Assembly (NCBI RefSeq): GCF_000003815.2
Contig: NC_049987.1
Span: forward strand, 20,155,346 to 20,219,345
Direction: 5' to 3'
Source of the DNA: Branchiostoma floridae
Taxonomy: Eukaryota > Chordata > Leptocardii > Amphioxiformes > Branchiostomatidae
DNA length: 64,000 nt
A program made the translations under genes and the position numbers. The notes under the pieces are model-generated. The model made no database searches. It was not told where the DNA came from and saw only the letters and a list, made by a program, of their open reading frames with translations. Below are positions 1-9,900 of the stretch, one piece after another. Position 1 is the first letter of the stretch. Every line of letters begins with the position of its first letter.

Positions 1-3000
1 CGACATCGCCTCCATCAGTGACGTATCAGCCGCCATCAAGCTGGTGCAGTACAACTACGGACTGCGCATGACCGGAAGGATGGACGAGTCCACTCTGGAG
101 GCCATGAGGAGGCCTCGCTGCGGGATGTATGACATCATCGCCGATTACCAACTCTCCGGGACCAAGTGGGAGAAAAATCACATCACTTACAGGTGAGAAA
201 AGGAAAACTGTATATTAACACTTTTTCCCACTTGACAAAACGTTGACACGCTGTCTTTTGTTCCTCCCGACACACACCCATATACACTCACTCACCGACA
301 AACACAGAGACAGACAGACACGCCATATATAAAACTTCGCTGCCCTAAGAGTGAAGTAAATGTCTAAAGAATTAATCTTAGCTTCCATAGGCGAATAAAC
401 TGACCACGGTTAGATCCTATGGCCTAATTCGCATCAACCTTATGGCAGATCTGTTATAAGCTCAATTCTGTCTGTGTTGTGATTTTCTTTTCTAAGAATT
501 TGCTTTGCCTTTCCATCTAAATCGATCATTTGCAAGGTCCTTCCAATGTTCGCGGGTGAGAACTGAGCCTTTAAGCCCCCTTTCGCATACGTCTTGAAGC
601 AGATTGTACTTTGTTATTAGGGACACTACCGGAACTAAGGATTTCAATGACGAAAGTACATATAAGTTCACTGATGAAGGATAGGGAGGAGTGGAGAAGG
701 AGGGTCCAGCATGCTTCCCGTGCTGGCATCTTATGATGTCCTCGACTGATCTGAACTGAATGATTAGCATACTCCATTGTACATAACAACATAACGTTTT
801 GTTTATTAGTCTAGGATGTTGAGCTTTATTTTATACCTCTATTTGGTACTTTATATAATAGTATATAATAGTTGTTGCCATACATCGTACCGTGTACAAT
901 TGTCGTGCGATAAAGTTTTGTTTTGATAAACAATCATCTGTTTTTCCCGACACAGGATCGAGAACTTCACCCCGTACCTGACCGAGCAGGAGGTGCGGGA
1001 CACGGTACGGACGGCCTTCGGGGTCTGGTCCGACTACACCCCGCTCACCTTCTCGGAGGTGCGCGATCGCGACAGGACTGACGTGGACATCCTGGTCGAG
1101 TTCACGAGCGGCGACCACGGAGACAACTCGCCTTTTGACGGGAGGTAAGGGCCTGTCAGATATGACGACAAATTGAATACCGTAAGGCCACACTGAATTA
1201 TATGGATGATATCCTCTGGAAACCCACAAACAAACAAAAATCCAACAAAACAAAATGCCACTAAACCACATACAGGACTAAATAAATATCCAGTTCTTTA
1301 TTTTATATTAGTGTTATGTTCACCTGCAGTAAGACTGTAAGAGAAGATGGTCGCCATTTCAATATTGGTATATTGCCATTCTTGTTTTGAAAGGGGGACA
1401 ATGGCACTGTGACCCCATACCCTGACCATGTGTCACCTTACCCTGGAGGGCAGCTCCTCTGGCATGCGTGAAGTCCTGTTTGACCAGGGATGCTAGAATT
1501 GTGGCCACAGTTTCTTTTTAGAGCAAGCGAAATCTAGGGGATGTCATCCATAAAATTAAGGTAGTGTGGCCTAAGACGAAAAAATATATATCACTACGTG
1601 CAGGGTAAACCACGTGACTGGTAATTTGAGTTTGATGAAGAAATTGACAAAACTGCCGATAATTTGACCAAAAAAGGCGTTTGTTCTGTAGAACCAACAT
1701 GTTAATCTGGTACTTTTCCCCAGGTACGTTCCGGGTACAGGAAGGGGCCAGAACCTGGCGCATGCGTTCCAACCGCCACGTGACTCGCACTCCTACCGCA
1801 TTGACGGCGACTCTCACTTCGACGGGGACGAGGAGTGGACACTCAACACGGACAGAGGTGAGGAGCGGTCCAATAAAGCTCTCTCGCACTTCAGAATTCG
1901 CATGTGCAGCGACAGGAATTGTGGTTAATATGCCAAGGGTGAGGGCCTTGAGACATGAATAGAAGACGTCTAGAAAATGGTAGAGGCAAGAGCTTTTTTC
2001 AAGTTAAAGGCCTTCACCGTTGACATATCACCCACAATTCCTTTCGCTGCACATGCGTACTCGGAAGTGGGGAAAAGTTTATCGATACAGAAAATAGATT
2101 GATCAAATTATTATTGTGTCGATTGATTGATCTGTTAATTAGTTTGTTTGGTGAGTGATGGATAGATTGATTGATCATCGATTGATTGATCCATTGATTG
2201 ATTGATTGATTGTTTGATTTAGTGTTTGATTGATTGATTGATTGATTGATTGATGGTTGGTTGATGGTTGGTTGGTTGGTTGGTTGGTTGGTTGGTTGGT
2301 TGGTTGGTTGGTTGGTTGGTTGGTTGGTTGGTTGGTTGGTTGATTGATTGATTGATTGATTTGTGGGGCCGCGTAGCACAGTGGTAGTGTACTCGGCCCG
2401 TGACCGAGAGGTCGCCGGTTCGAATCCGCCTGCCGTGTTGCCGGTCTTGTGCCCTTGGGAAAGGCACTTTACACGACTTTCCTCACTTTACTCAAGTGAA
2501 AAAAAATGAGTCGTCCCTCGGATAGGACGTTAAATGGAGGTCCCGTGTATGGGGAGAGCCATACCCCATGCACGTTAAAGAACCCCCACACGTGCGATGG
2601 TGCGGTGTGCGTTGGTGCAAATCCTTCTGTCGGAAGTTGGTGATTCACTTCAAATCACCCGGATGGAGGCCTGGCGACCTCTGTCTCGTATCAGCCACAT
2701 GGTGATCTACATCATTCACCCGGACGGGTGTGTCACCCCGTAAGGGGCGGTATAACCCGTCGTTGTGCGAACATGTGCGAACATGTATATAGGGCTCCCT
2801 TGGAAATCAGTTACTACGTTAACTGAAGGGACTACCCTAAAGATCAATAGATAAATGAATAAATAAATAAATTGATTGACAATGTAACTGTTTCACCCAG
2901 GCGTGAACCTGCTGATTGTGGCTATTCACGAGTTCGGGCACGCCCTGGGCATCAGCCACACGCCTACCCTGGGCGCCATCATGTTCCCCGCTTACGTGTA

Positions 3001-4866
3001 CCAGGAGGAGCCCTGCATCCACCCGGACGACAAGGCCGCCATCCAGGAACTATACGGTCAGTTCCTTTTTTCTCCAATAACCTAATCTTACAGTAGCATA
3101 AGATAGTATCAAAAGCTGCCAGAGAAGTGAAGTGAAGATTTCTATGTCTGTTAAAGAGAAGAAAACAACACCGTTAAAAGCATGAACTTTTCTCTTTAGG
3201 AGCTCAAGAAGTTCCCAACCCCACCCTTCCTATGTGTACCATTGCGCCGGAGAAGTGCAACACTCGGGAATTTGACGCCACCTTGCGATTCCGCGGAGAA
3301 TTGTTCTTCTTCAAGGTAAACAAAATATAGGTTAAACCAAAAGAGGTCCACAGGCAGATACATTGATATGATATGACATAGATATAGACATATAACACTA
3401 CACATATACAATAAAAGTTGAGGAAGAACCCGAATGAACCTATTTTACTTCTGTACAAGTGAAAGGATAGTTATCATTAACCATTAGTTGTTTCTTCTTT
3501 TTCTTAAGAACTTTAAGAAGCAAAACTTAGACGTAAATTGAATGACCTGATTCTATTTTTTTCAGGATGAGTATTGGTTCCGGGTCAACGGACGTACAGG
3601 TCGCATTTCCGGTCCCGATCCCGTGCGACACTTCTGGGCGGACCTACCCAAAAAGCTGGACGCCGCGTACGAACGAGTTTCGGATGGGAAACTTCTCTTC
3701 TTCAGTGGTGAGTCAACCTTACACAATGGCCAGTTGTGGTTATTTGCAAACGTCGGTCACAGTGTGGCCACATTCTACAACTACTAGCTAGACGAAAAAC
3801 ATTATGCTTCAATCCAGTAAGCTACTTCGCAGAACGAATTTAATGCGCTTTTTCCTATTTTTCCTTCCCAGGTAACCAGTACTGGCAGTATGACGGCACA
3901 ACTCCCGAGGCAGACAACCCCCGGCCCCTGTCCGATTTCGGCCTGCCCGTGAGCTCCATCGACGGCGCGCTGCCGTGGCGCCCGTCCGGGAAGACGTACT
4001 TCTTCAAGGGCGACCAGTACTGGCGCTACGACGAGGAGAACGCACGCATGGACGATGGCTATCCGCGCCCCCTGGCGGTTTGGCGAGGACTGCGCCGCCT
4101 CGGCAGGGTGGACGCTGTGTTTGAAGGGGCTACTGGCGATGGTACGTTGGATGGATGGATGAAACTTTGAAACTTTATTAGAATAACCATTAGCGCTAGT
4201 CTTCCTGGTATTCATTCACAGAGACGATACATTATACAAACATGGTTGGCAACTAGACAAGTCACAAACACATCTAAATCAATAACATATTTACAATATA
4301 CATAATTTAAAAATTGACAATCCTGTCGCACAGTGCTTGTAACTACTGGTGGAAGTATTTGTGCAAACCATCCTTAAACACTCTCAGGGATTGTGTGGAT
4401 TGCATGACAATTGGAAGGTTATTCCACACACTGACAGCCCTGTACATGAAACACTTCATCAGTGCGTTAGTTCTAGGTTTCTCTAACAGAAAAGATTGTT
4501 TAGCAGCAAAACGGGTTCTGTAACTATGCAAGTTGTTGACCGAACGCAGTTGCCTACTGATACAAATTGGTTCGTTTGTGAGTGTTATCCTTTTAAATGT
4601 TGTCATGGTGTTTATTAACAGTCTCGTGTGCACAGGTTTCCACTTTGGCTTCGACTGAAACAGACGAGTTGCCTTGTTCTGCATTCGTTGCAGAAGGTTT
4701 ATGTTAGTTTTAGTTGTGCATGACCAAACTGGGCTGCAATAATCGATGTGTGATAGTACAAGGCATTCTATGGATGGATGGATGGATGGATGGATGGATG
4801 GATGGATGGATGGATGGATGGATGGATGGATGGATGGATGGATGGATATCTTTTATTGAGGGCATA

Positions 4867-4902
<36 letters not shown>

Positions 4903-5311
4903 GTTGGTTTATTGATTGATTGGTTGGTTGATTGATCGATCGGTCGGTTGGTTGGTTGGTTGGTTGGTTGGTTGGTTGGTTGGTTAGTTGATTGATTGAT
5001 TGATTGATTGATTGACTAAGTGATCACAAGGAATTTGAAATAACATTGATAACAATCTAATCGGGCCCACAGAAAGCCACAACCCACACTGCACATTGGC
5101 CCATCTTTTTCTTCACGTTGGCCTTTTTGTTCATCGTAGTAATGACTTCCTTTCCTGATGAGGACCTTATCAAAACGTCGCTGCGTCTTTTACAGATCAC
5201 AGTTACTTCTTCAAGGACGGGAAATACTGGAAGTACAGTGAGAAGCTGTACAGGATCGCCAGGGGGTACCTGAACGGCAAGGACATCGCTACCGAGTGGC
5301 TGGGGTGCTAG
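1..5311 (+). CDS. Matrix metalloproteinase (MMP), 5' end outside the window
   Basis: Eight spliced exons: 1-192, 956-1144, 1724-1857, 2901-3056, 3200-3315, 3566-3707, 3872-4141 and 5196-5311 (stop TAG), all with GT-AG borders and compatible phases, giving about 438 residues. In order the protein shows the end of the peptidoglycan-binding-like propeptide, a cysteine switch PRCGMYD (113-133; usual form PRCGVPD), the structural zinc and calcium loops ([23 protein letters not shown]), the catalytic zinc site [11 protein letters not shown] (2927-2959) with an AIMFPAY Met-turn, and four hemopexin blades. The first hemopexin cysteine (exon 5) and the final Gly-Cys-stop fit the family's closing disulfide. 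It should be a secreted zinc endopeptidase acting on extracellular matrix. I see no membrane segment or GPI signal after the hemopexin domain and no furin site in the visible part. Signal peptide and first propeptide exon are missing at the edge. The family is certain; the subtype is not assigned. Confidence 0.95.
1186..1571. mobile_element. MITE with TAA target duplication in MMP intron 2
   Basis: The ends are inverted repeats (left starts GGCCACACT, right ends AGTGTGGCC, similarity continuing through a TTAATTTTATGGATGA-like stretch). Both sides carry TAA (1183-1185 and 1572-1574). No coding capacity is visible. TAA/TTA duplications are typical of PIF/Harbinger elements; that assignment rests on the target site only. 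Confidence 0.65.
2126..2360. repeat. (GATT)n / (GGTT)n microsatellite
   Basis: Tetranucleotide runs of GATT switching to about 20 copies of GGTT and back to GATT, directly upstream of a SINE in MMP intron 3. Long antisense reading frames here encode only Asn-Gln/Pro-Thr-Asn low complexity and are not genes. Confidence 0.95.
2364..2880 (+). mobile_element. tRNA-derived SINE
   Basis: The head matches a Pol III internal promoter: A box TAGCACAGTGG at 2374-2384 and B box GGTTCGAATCC at 2417-2427, with tRNA-like spacing. A longer tRNA-unrelated body follows (including a CCCTTGGGAAAGGCACTT stretch) and a tail rich in AATAAATAAATAAA. The length of about 510 bp and the tail fit a full-length SINE; a tail fragment of the same family is at 58048-58130. 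It lies in MMP intron 3. Confidence 0.8.
4165..4745 (-). mobile_element. LINE 3' fragment (C-terminal end of a reverse transcriptase ORF)
   Basis: On the minus strand 4684-4343 is open and reads like the C-terminal end of an L2/CR1-type LINE polyprotein: an [12 protein letters not shown] stretch, then [12 protein letters not shown], then [13 protein letters not shown] and stop. Many LINE ORFs end with this W-N-x-L-P ... F-K-x-x-L pattern. The element is 5'-truncated, its 3' side runs into an ATCC microsatellite, and it sits antisense in MMP intron 7. Confidence 0.7.
4771..5020. repeat. (TGGA)n then (GATT)n/(GGTT)n microsatellites
   Basis: About 19 copies of TGGA (4771-4846) followed by mixed GATT/GGTT/GATC tetranucleotides (4868-5017) in MMP intron 7, next to the LINE fragment. 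Confidence 0.95.
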
Positions 5312-5347
5312 ACTTCGCACCACCCACTCTACAACTGGTTAGGCTAA

Positions 5348-5528
5348 GGTCACATTTCCAAACCGGGGCCCAGCCGGGATGTTTAGAGAAACCAAAAATT
5401 AGAATTTATACCTAGAAATATAAAAAAATGTATGCCCATGAAGCTTATGTTGACATTTTGTGTCTTTTGATGCCTTTTATATCGTTCTTTTCCCTCCCGA
5501 AGGCTGCACGGCAAATGGAAATGTGACC
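5348..5528. mobile_element. MITE inside the MMP 3' UTR
   Basis: A 181-bp element with inverted ends GGTCACATTTCC / GGAAATGTGACC flanked by TAA on both sides (5345-5347, 5529-5531). It starts 37 bp after the MMP stop and before the likely poly(A) signal, so it should be transcribed as 3' UTR. A related copy is at 6078-6276; both share a CCAAACCGGGGCCC core near the left end. Confidence 0.7.
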
Positions 5529-5956
5529 TAAGCGTAAATAAGGCCCCCGTTCCAATAGACGGCGATCACGCTGTGCTCTCCTGCGACCTAAAACAGATGT
5601 GTGTAATCGTGGATTCCATACTGGGTAGATCTTAGAATTTGTAAAAGTGCCACTGAAAAGACAACAAAACACACTAGACGTAAGAAGATATGTTTTTCTC
5701 TATGCAATTCGTTGACGAACTGTCAAATTTAGGTCATAGAGAGAGCGCGGTGAGAGCACCGTCCTACGGGAAATGGCTATAACATCGACATAGTAACTGT
5801 TTAACAGAGAAAGATGTTTCTAAGTAGCCTTGTCGTCAATTTTCTTATTTTTGTAAGTGGAACTCAATACTAAACGCCACTTTTGTCTTTGTGATAAATG
5901 CAGAAACCTCCAACACTAAAACAGCTTGGGATTTTTATACATTTCCTTTGTACATT

Positions 5957-5962
5957 AATAAA
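5957..5962 (+). other. Likely poly(A) signal of the MMP gene
   Basis: AATAAA about 646 bp after the MMP stop, the first canonical hexamer I noticed downstream. It is followed by a TTTG-rich tract. Assignment is by position only. Confidence 0.5.
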
Positions 5963-5990
5963 ATTCTTGAGAAATGATTTAACATGACTT

Positions 5991-6029
5991 TGTTTGTTTG
6001 TTTGTTTGTTTGTTTGTTTGTTTGTTTGC
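5991..6029. repeat. (GTTT)n microsatellite
   Basis: About nine copies of TTTG just downstream of the MMP poly(A) signal. Confidence 0.9.
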
Positions 6030-6077
6030 TTATTTGCCCATTAGTAATTACATAACTGAATAGCCCCCCATTATGCC

Positions 6078-6276
6078 TATGTCATATTTCCAAACCGGGG
6101 CCCGGCCGGGCTGTTTGTGGAAACGAAAAAAAAATTAAAAAGCTATTCGTAAAAATATACACAAATAATACCCACGACTATTCTCTTGACGTCTTGTGTA
6201 GTTTGGTGTCTTTTATATTATACTTTCGTTCCCGAAAGCTGTCCAGCCGGGGCCCCGGTTTGCAAATGTGACATAG
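6078..6276. mobile_element. Second MITE of the CCAAACCGGGGCCC family
   Basis: The ends are inverted (left CCTATGTCATATTTCC, right GCAAATGTGACATAGG) and the CCAAACCGGGGCC block is mirrored near the right end. It is a close relative of the element at 5348-5528. The flanking duplication is at least TA. No coding capacity. Confidence 0.65.
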
Positions 6277-6766
6277 GCCTTACATCTTGACACCATCTGT
6301 GCTTTGCTGGGATCTGCCTAAAGATCTGGGATACATATGTACAAGTGTATGAAAAGCATCATGGTTCTGTTTATGAAATAAAAGGCAAAGATTGAATAAG
6401 TGTATATTCTTCACCAGACTTCATAGTCATGATCTTTCCGTTTGTTCAGGTATGGTAGACTTCTTCTAATTCTAAGCGTTAGGTAGTAGTAGTTAATCTG
6501 AGTATTGAACAGCAAATGATATTGTAGGACTTTGGCCGTTTAGTGTGTAACCAATAAACAGTGGTTCATCTGGAGACCTTCGTGAGGAGGGCTCTCAGAA
6601 AACATAAAAGCGTTTTTTTTATAATTTTTGCGGGCAAACGGTCTCGCCTTGGGTTTTTCAGGGACGCATCACTGCAGAGATAATTATCATGAATGGACCT
6701 GTCATACAATCAAATCATGGGAGCACGTTTTCATTACAGCTGCATGCGTACACATCACAACAAAAT

Positions 6767-6816
6767 CATGGCAACCAATGACGTTTTTTATTAGAAATCC
6801 AGAATTCCAGACCAAT
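6767..6816 (+). promoter_or_regulatory. X-box/CRE/CCAAT composite module, copy a
   Basis: CATGGCAACC (RFX half-site like) at 6767-6776, TGACGT at 6779-6784 and CCAAT at 6812-6816, followed by an AACATCTCACATTCAA stretch. It matches the promoter modules of the LRR-Ig cluster but lies just past the 3' end of the minus-strand VWC gene, so it is probably an outlying duplicate. Confidence 0.5.
6787..6792 (-). other. Likely poly(A) signal of the VWC-like gene
   Basis: AATAAA on the minus strand about 160 bp after the predicted stop of the minus-strand gene. It lies inside copy a of the promoter-like module. Positional inference. Confidence 0.4.
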
Positions 6817-6948
6817 AACAATATCAAGGCAACATCTCACATTCAATAGAAATCCGGCCCCATTCAATCCTGCAGCTGGTTGCCCGATCCACCACATACA
6901 CCTACATGTAGTGTTTGCCCGGGAACACATTTCGCCCAAATCTGGCTT

Positions 6949-9900
6949 TTAAGTTCCCTTTGGAGAAGCAGCCGGACCTGCCGAGCACTCCCCCAGCCTC
7001 TGGACGACAGCCAGCATCTCGGCCATCAGCCGCTGGAACCGGTTGTACCACACCTGCATCTCATCTGCCTTCTCGGCAACCCCTGATGACTCTGCAGCCT
7101 CCTAGTGAGGATAAAGATGTAGTTAGTAAGTAAGTAAGGTTTATTATTCTCTGTGTAACGACCTCAGCCAAGCCCCCTGGGACACCAACTTCATCTTCGA
7201 CACTATGGACGATATCATTTGTGATGCGATATGAGACGGTGTCACATTGTTTTGCTTGACTGTGAATCGTAGACTATATTTAGCTGTAATATCTGTTGTT
7301 TTTCGTAAAGAGTTTGCTGCATTCCTGATGTGTATTGGTATGCAAATTAGGCAAAGACACTTGCTGGTTCCAAACTGAAACGTTAATTGCATTACCGCCG
7401 GACTGGCGACAGAGTTGACTTGTCTGAGTTGGCAAACCTTTCCTGGCTGTTGACAGTGCTATTTCTGCCGTTCGTGATTTTTATTCAACAAACATTTGAA
7501 AGGAAACAGTCCTCAGACCGGGATCCACCCGTTTTCTGTCGGTGGAGGTTTGCGCCTCAGACAGCGCCGCTCCATGCCCATGCAAGGTTCAGCTAGTTTT
7601 GCTTTTCATTTGTGATGCGATATGAGACGATGTCACATCGTTCTGATTTATTGTGAACCGTAGACTAAATTTAGCTGTATTATTTGTTCTTGTTCGTAAA
7701 AGTGGTACCCAATTTCCGGCTGTGTATTGGTATGCAAATTAGTCAAAGAACCCTGCCGAACTTCAAGCTGTAACGTTAATTAAATTAGCACCGCATGCAG
7801 TAGCTGTAGAAATAATTGTGCAATACGCTTTGAACTACCGTGTATTTGTTATTGTTTTCCTGTATGATCGCAAGTAGCACTAACTAGACCATGCTAGCTG
7901 TGAAAGGAGTTTGTCGTGTTGTGAAGGGGGCAGTAACCCTTGGTTTTCCTGTGACATTACTTGCTAGTATACTACTGTTAGCGGTGTTACCACGGCCAGT
8001 CGTTCTCCCTAAATGGGATAAGAGTACTAGCATTGTAAACGCAGAGACAGGAACATGGATTACCCAGTCTCCCAACCTCGTAAAACTCAACCCTGGTCTG
8101 CTCGGAGTAAGGTCTCTTGCACCGTCAACTACTTGTACAGACAGGCGTAGGCAAACTGTTAACATTCTTGTTTGTACCACACTACTGCTGGCTGGAGATA
8201 TTGCCCCAAACCCTGGCCCAGTTGTAGATGGACTGCCTCACTGGAGAAAGGGCCTGGTGTACGCCTTCTACAATGTGGTCTCTCTCTCGCGATATCTACA
8301 TGAGATCCAGCAGTTACTCCTGAAGAATACCCGTATACATGTACTAGGGCTAACTGAAACTCGCTTAAGTGACACCATTCCAGACACTCTCGTGGAGGTT
8401 AGCGGATACACCTTGTACAGGAAAGACAGGGACCGGCATGGCGGGGGTGTGGGTGTATATGTCAAACAGACTATTCCAGCCCAGCGTCGATATGATCTTG
8501 AGCAGGCGGACGTCGAGGTTTGCTGTGTGGACATCAAGCCAAACAAGGCCCGTCAAACTCTGTTGGCTTGCATCTACCGCCCACCCAACGCTGGCTCTGA
8601 ATGGAGAGACTCTGCAGAAGGACTTGTACACAAACTCAACGCAACTGCTGAAGAAGAAAATGCAGATGTCATAATCATGGGGGACTTCAATTCAGACTTG
8701 TTAAAATCAACCCAAGCGTTGTCATCTGTGGAATTCCTAATGGGATTGTACCAGTTAGTACCTATCATACTTCAACCCACCCGCATAACAGAGTCCACAG
8801 AATCGTGTATTGACAATATGTTTGTAACAAACCCAGACCGCTTCAGATCAAGTGCAAGTGTGGCATGGGGACCGTCGGACCACAACCTTATCCTGGCCTG
8901 TGCACAAGCAGGAAGAGAGGCATGCGGTACACGCTGGTGTGAATACAGGTCTTACAAGAAGTACACCCAACAATCTTTTATTGATGGACTCAAGTCAGTT
9001 CACTGGGATACAGTATTAGACTGCACTGATGTAACGGATGCTTGGGATGCTTTTAAGGATATTTTCCTGAATGTAGCTGACAAATTCGCTCCGCTGTGCA
9101 AGAGGAGAGTGAGGGATAACAACACTGTTGCTCCTTGGATGACGGACAGGGTAAAAAACATGATGGGGCGACGCGACGCAGCTAGACGCAAAGCAATCAA
9201 AACCAAGGAGGGAAAAGACTGGGAGGTCTACCGGGTGATAAGGAACCAGACAACATCAGCAGTCAGAAAGGCAAAGAAAATCCACTTTGCTGAAGCTGTG
9301 ACAGAAGCGAAAGGAGATCAAAGCCTCATGTGGAAAATTATTAACGCCTTCACAGGGAAATCCAAAGGGAAGTGTCAAGTTCAGAACTTGGCGAGACCTG
9401 ACGGTACCAATATATCGGACCCCAGCGAAATGTCTCAAGAGTTCAATAGCTACTTCGCAACTTGTGCTACAAGCCTTGCCGATAGTATGCCAACCTCCCA
9501 GAAAGATCCTCTCCGACACATACCGGAGCCTAGTACAGAGTTCAGCTTTGAGTCAGTTGACGAATCGACAGTGCTAAGTGAACTTCTCAGATTGAAAGCA
9601 AAGAAGGCCACTGGGCTGGACAATATCCCCTCAAAACTGCTTAAGGACTCCGCCCCTGTCATTGTCAGACCACTGACACACATTTTTAACCTATCACTTG
9701 CCACGGGAGAAGTCCCTAGTGACTGGAAGACGGCAAAGATCACACCCATTTACAAGTCCGGTAATCGAACTAATGTGGCCAACTACCGTCCTGTCTCTGT
9801 ACTGAGTGTAACATCCAAAGTGTTGGAAAAACTCGTTGGAAACCAAGTATCACGCTACATGGCCCAGAACAACCTTCTCACGGTATACCAAAGTGGGTTT

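Noticed and set aside
2364..2435. A functional tRNA gene
   Set aside because: A and B boxes are perfect, but I see no acceptor-stem pairing or proper 3' end and the sequence continues into a SINE body and tail.
2014..2467. Asn/Gln/Pro-rich antisense open frames
   Set aside because: They translate the GATT/GGTT microsatellite and have no start context, domain or splice support.
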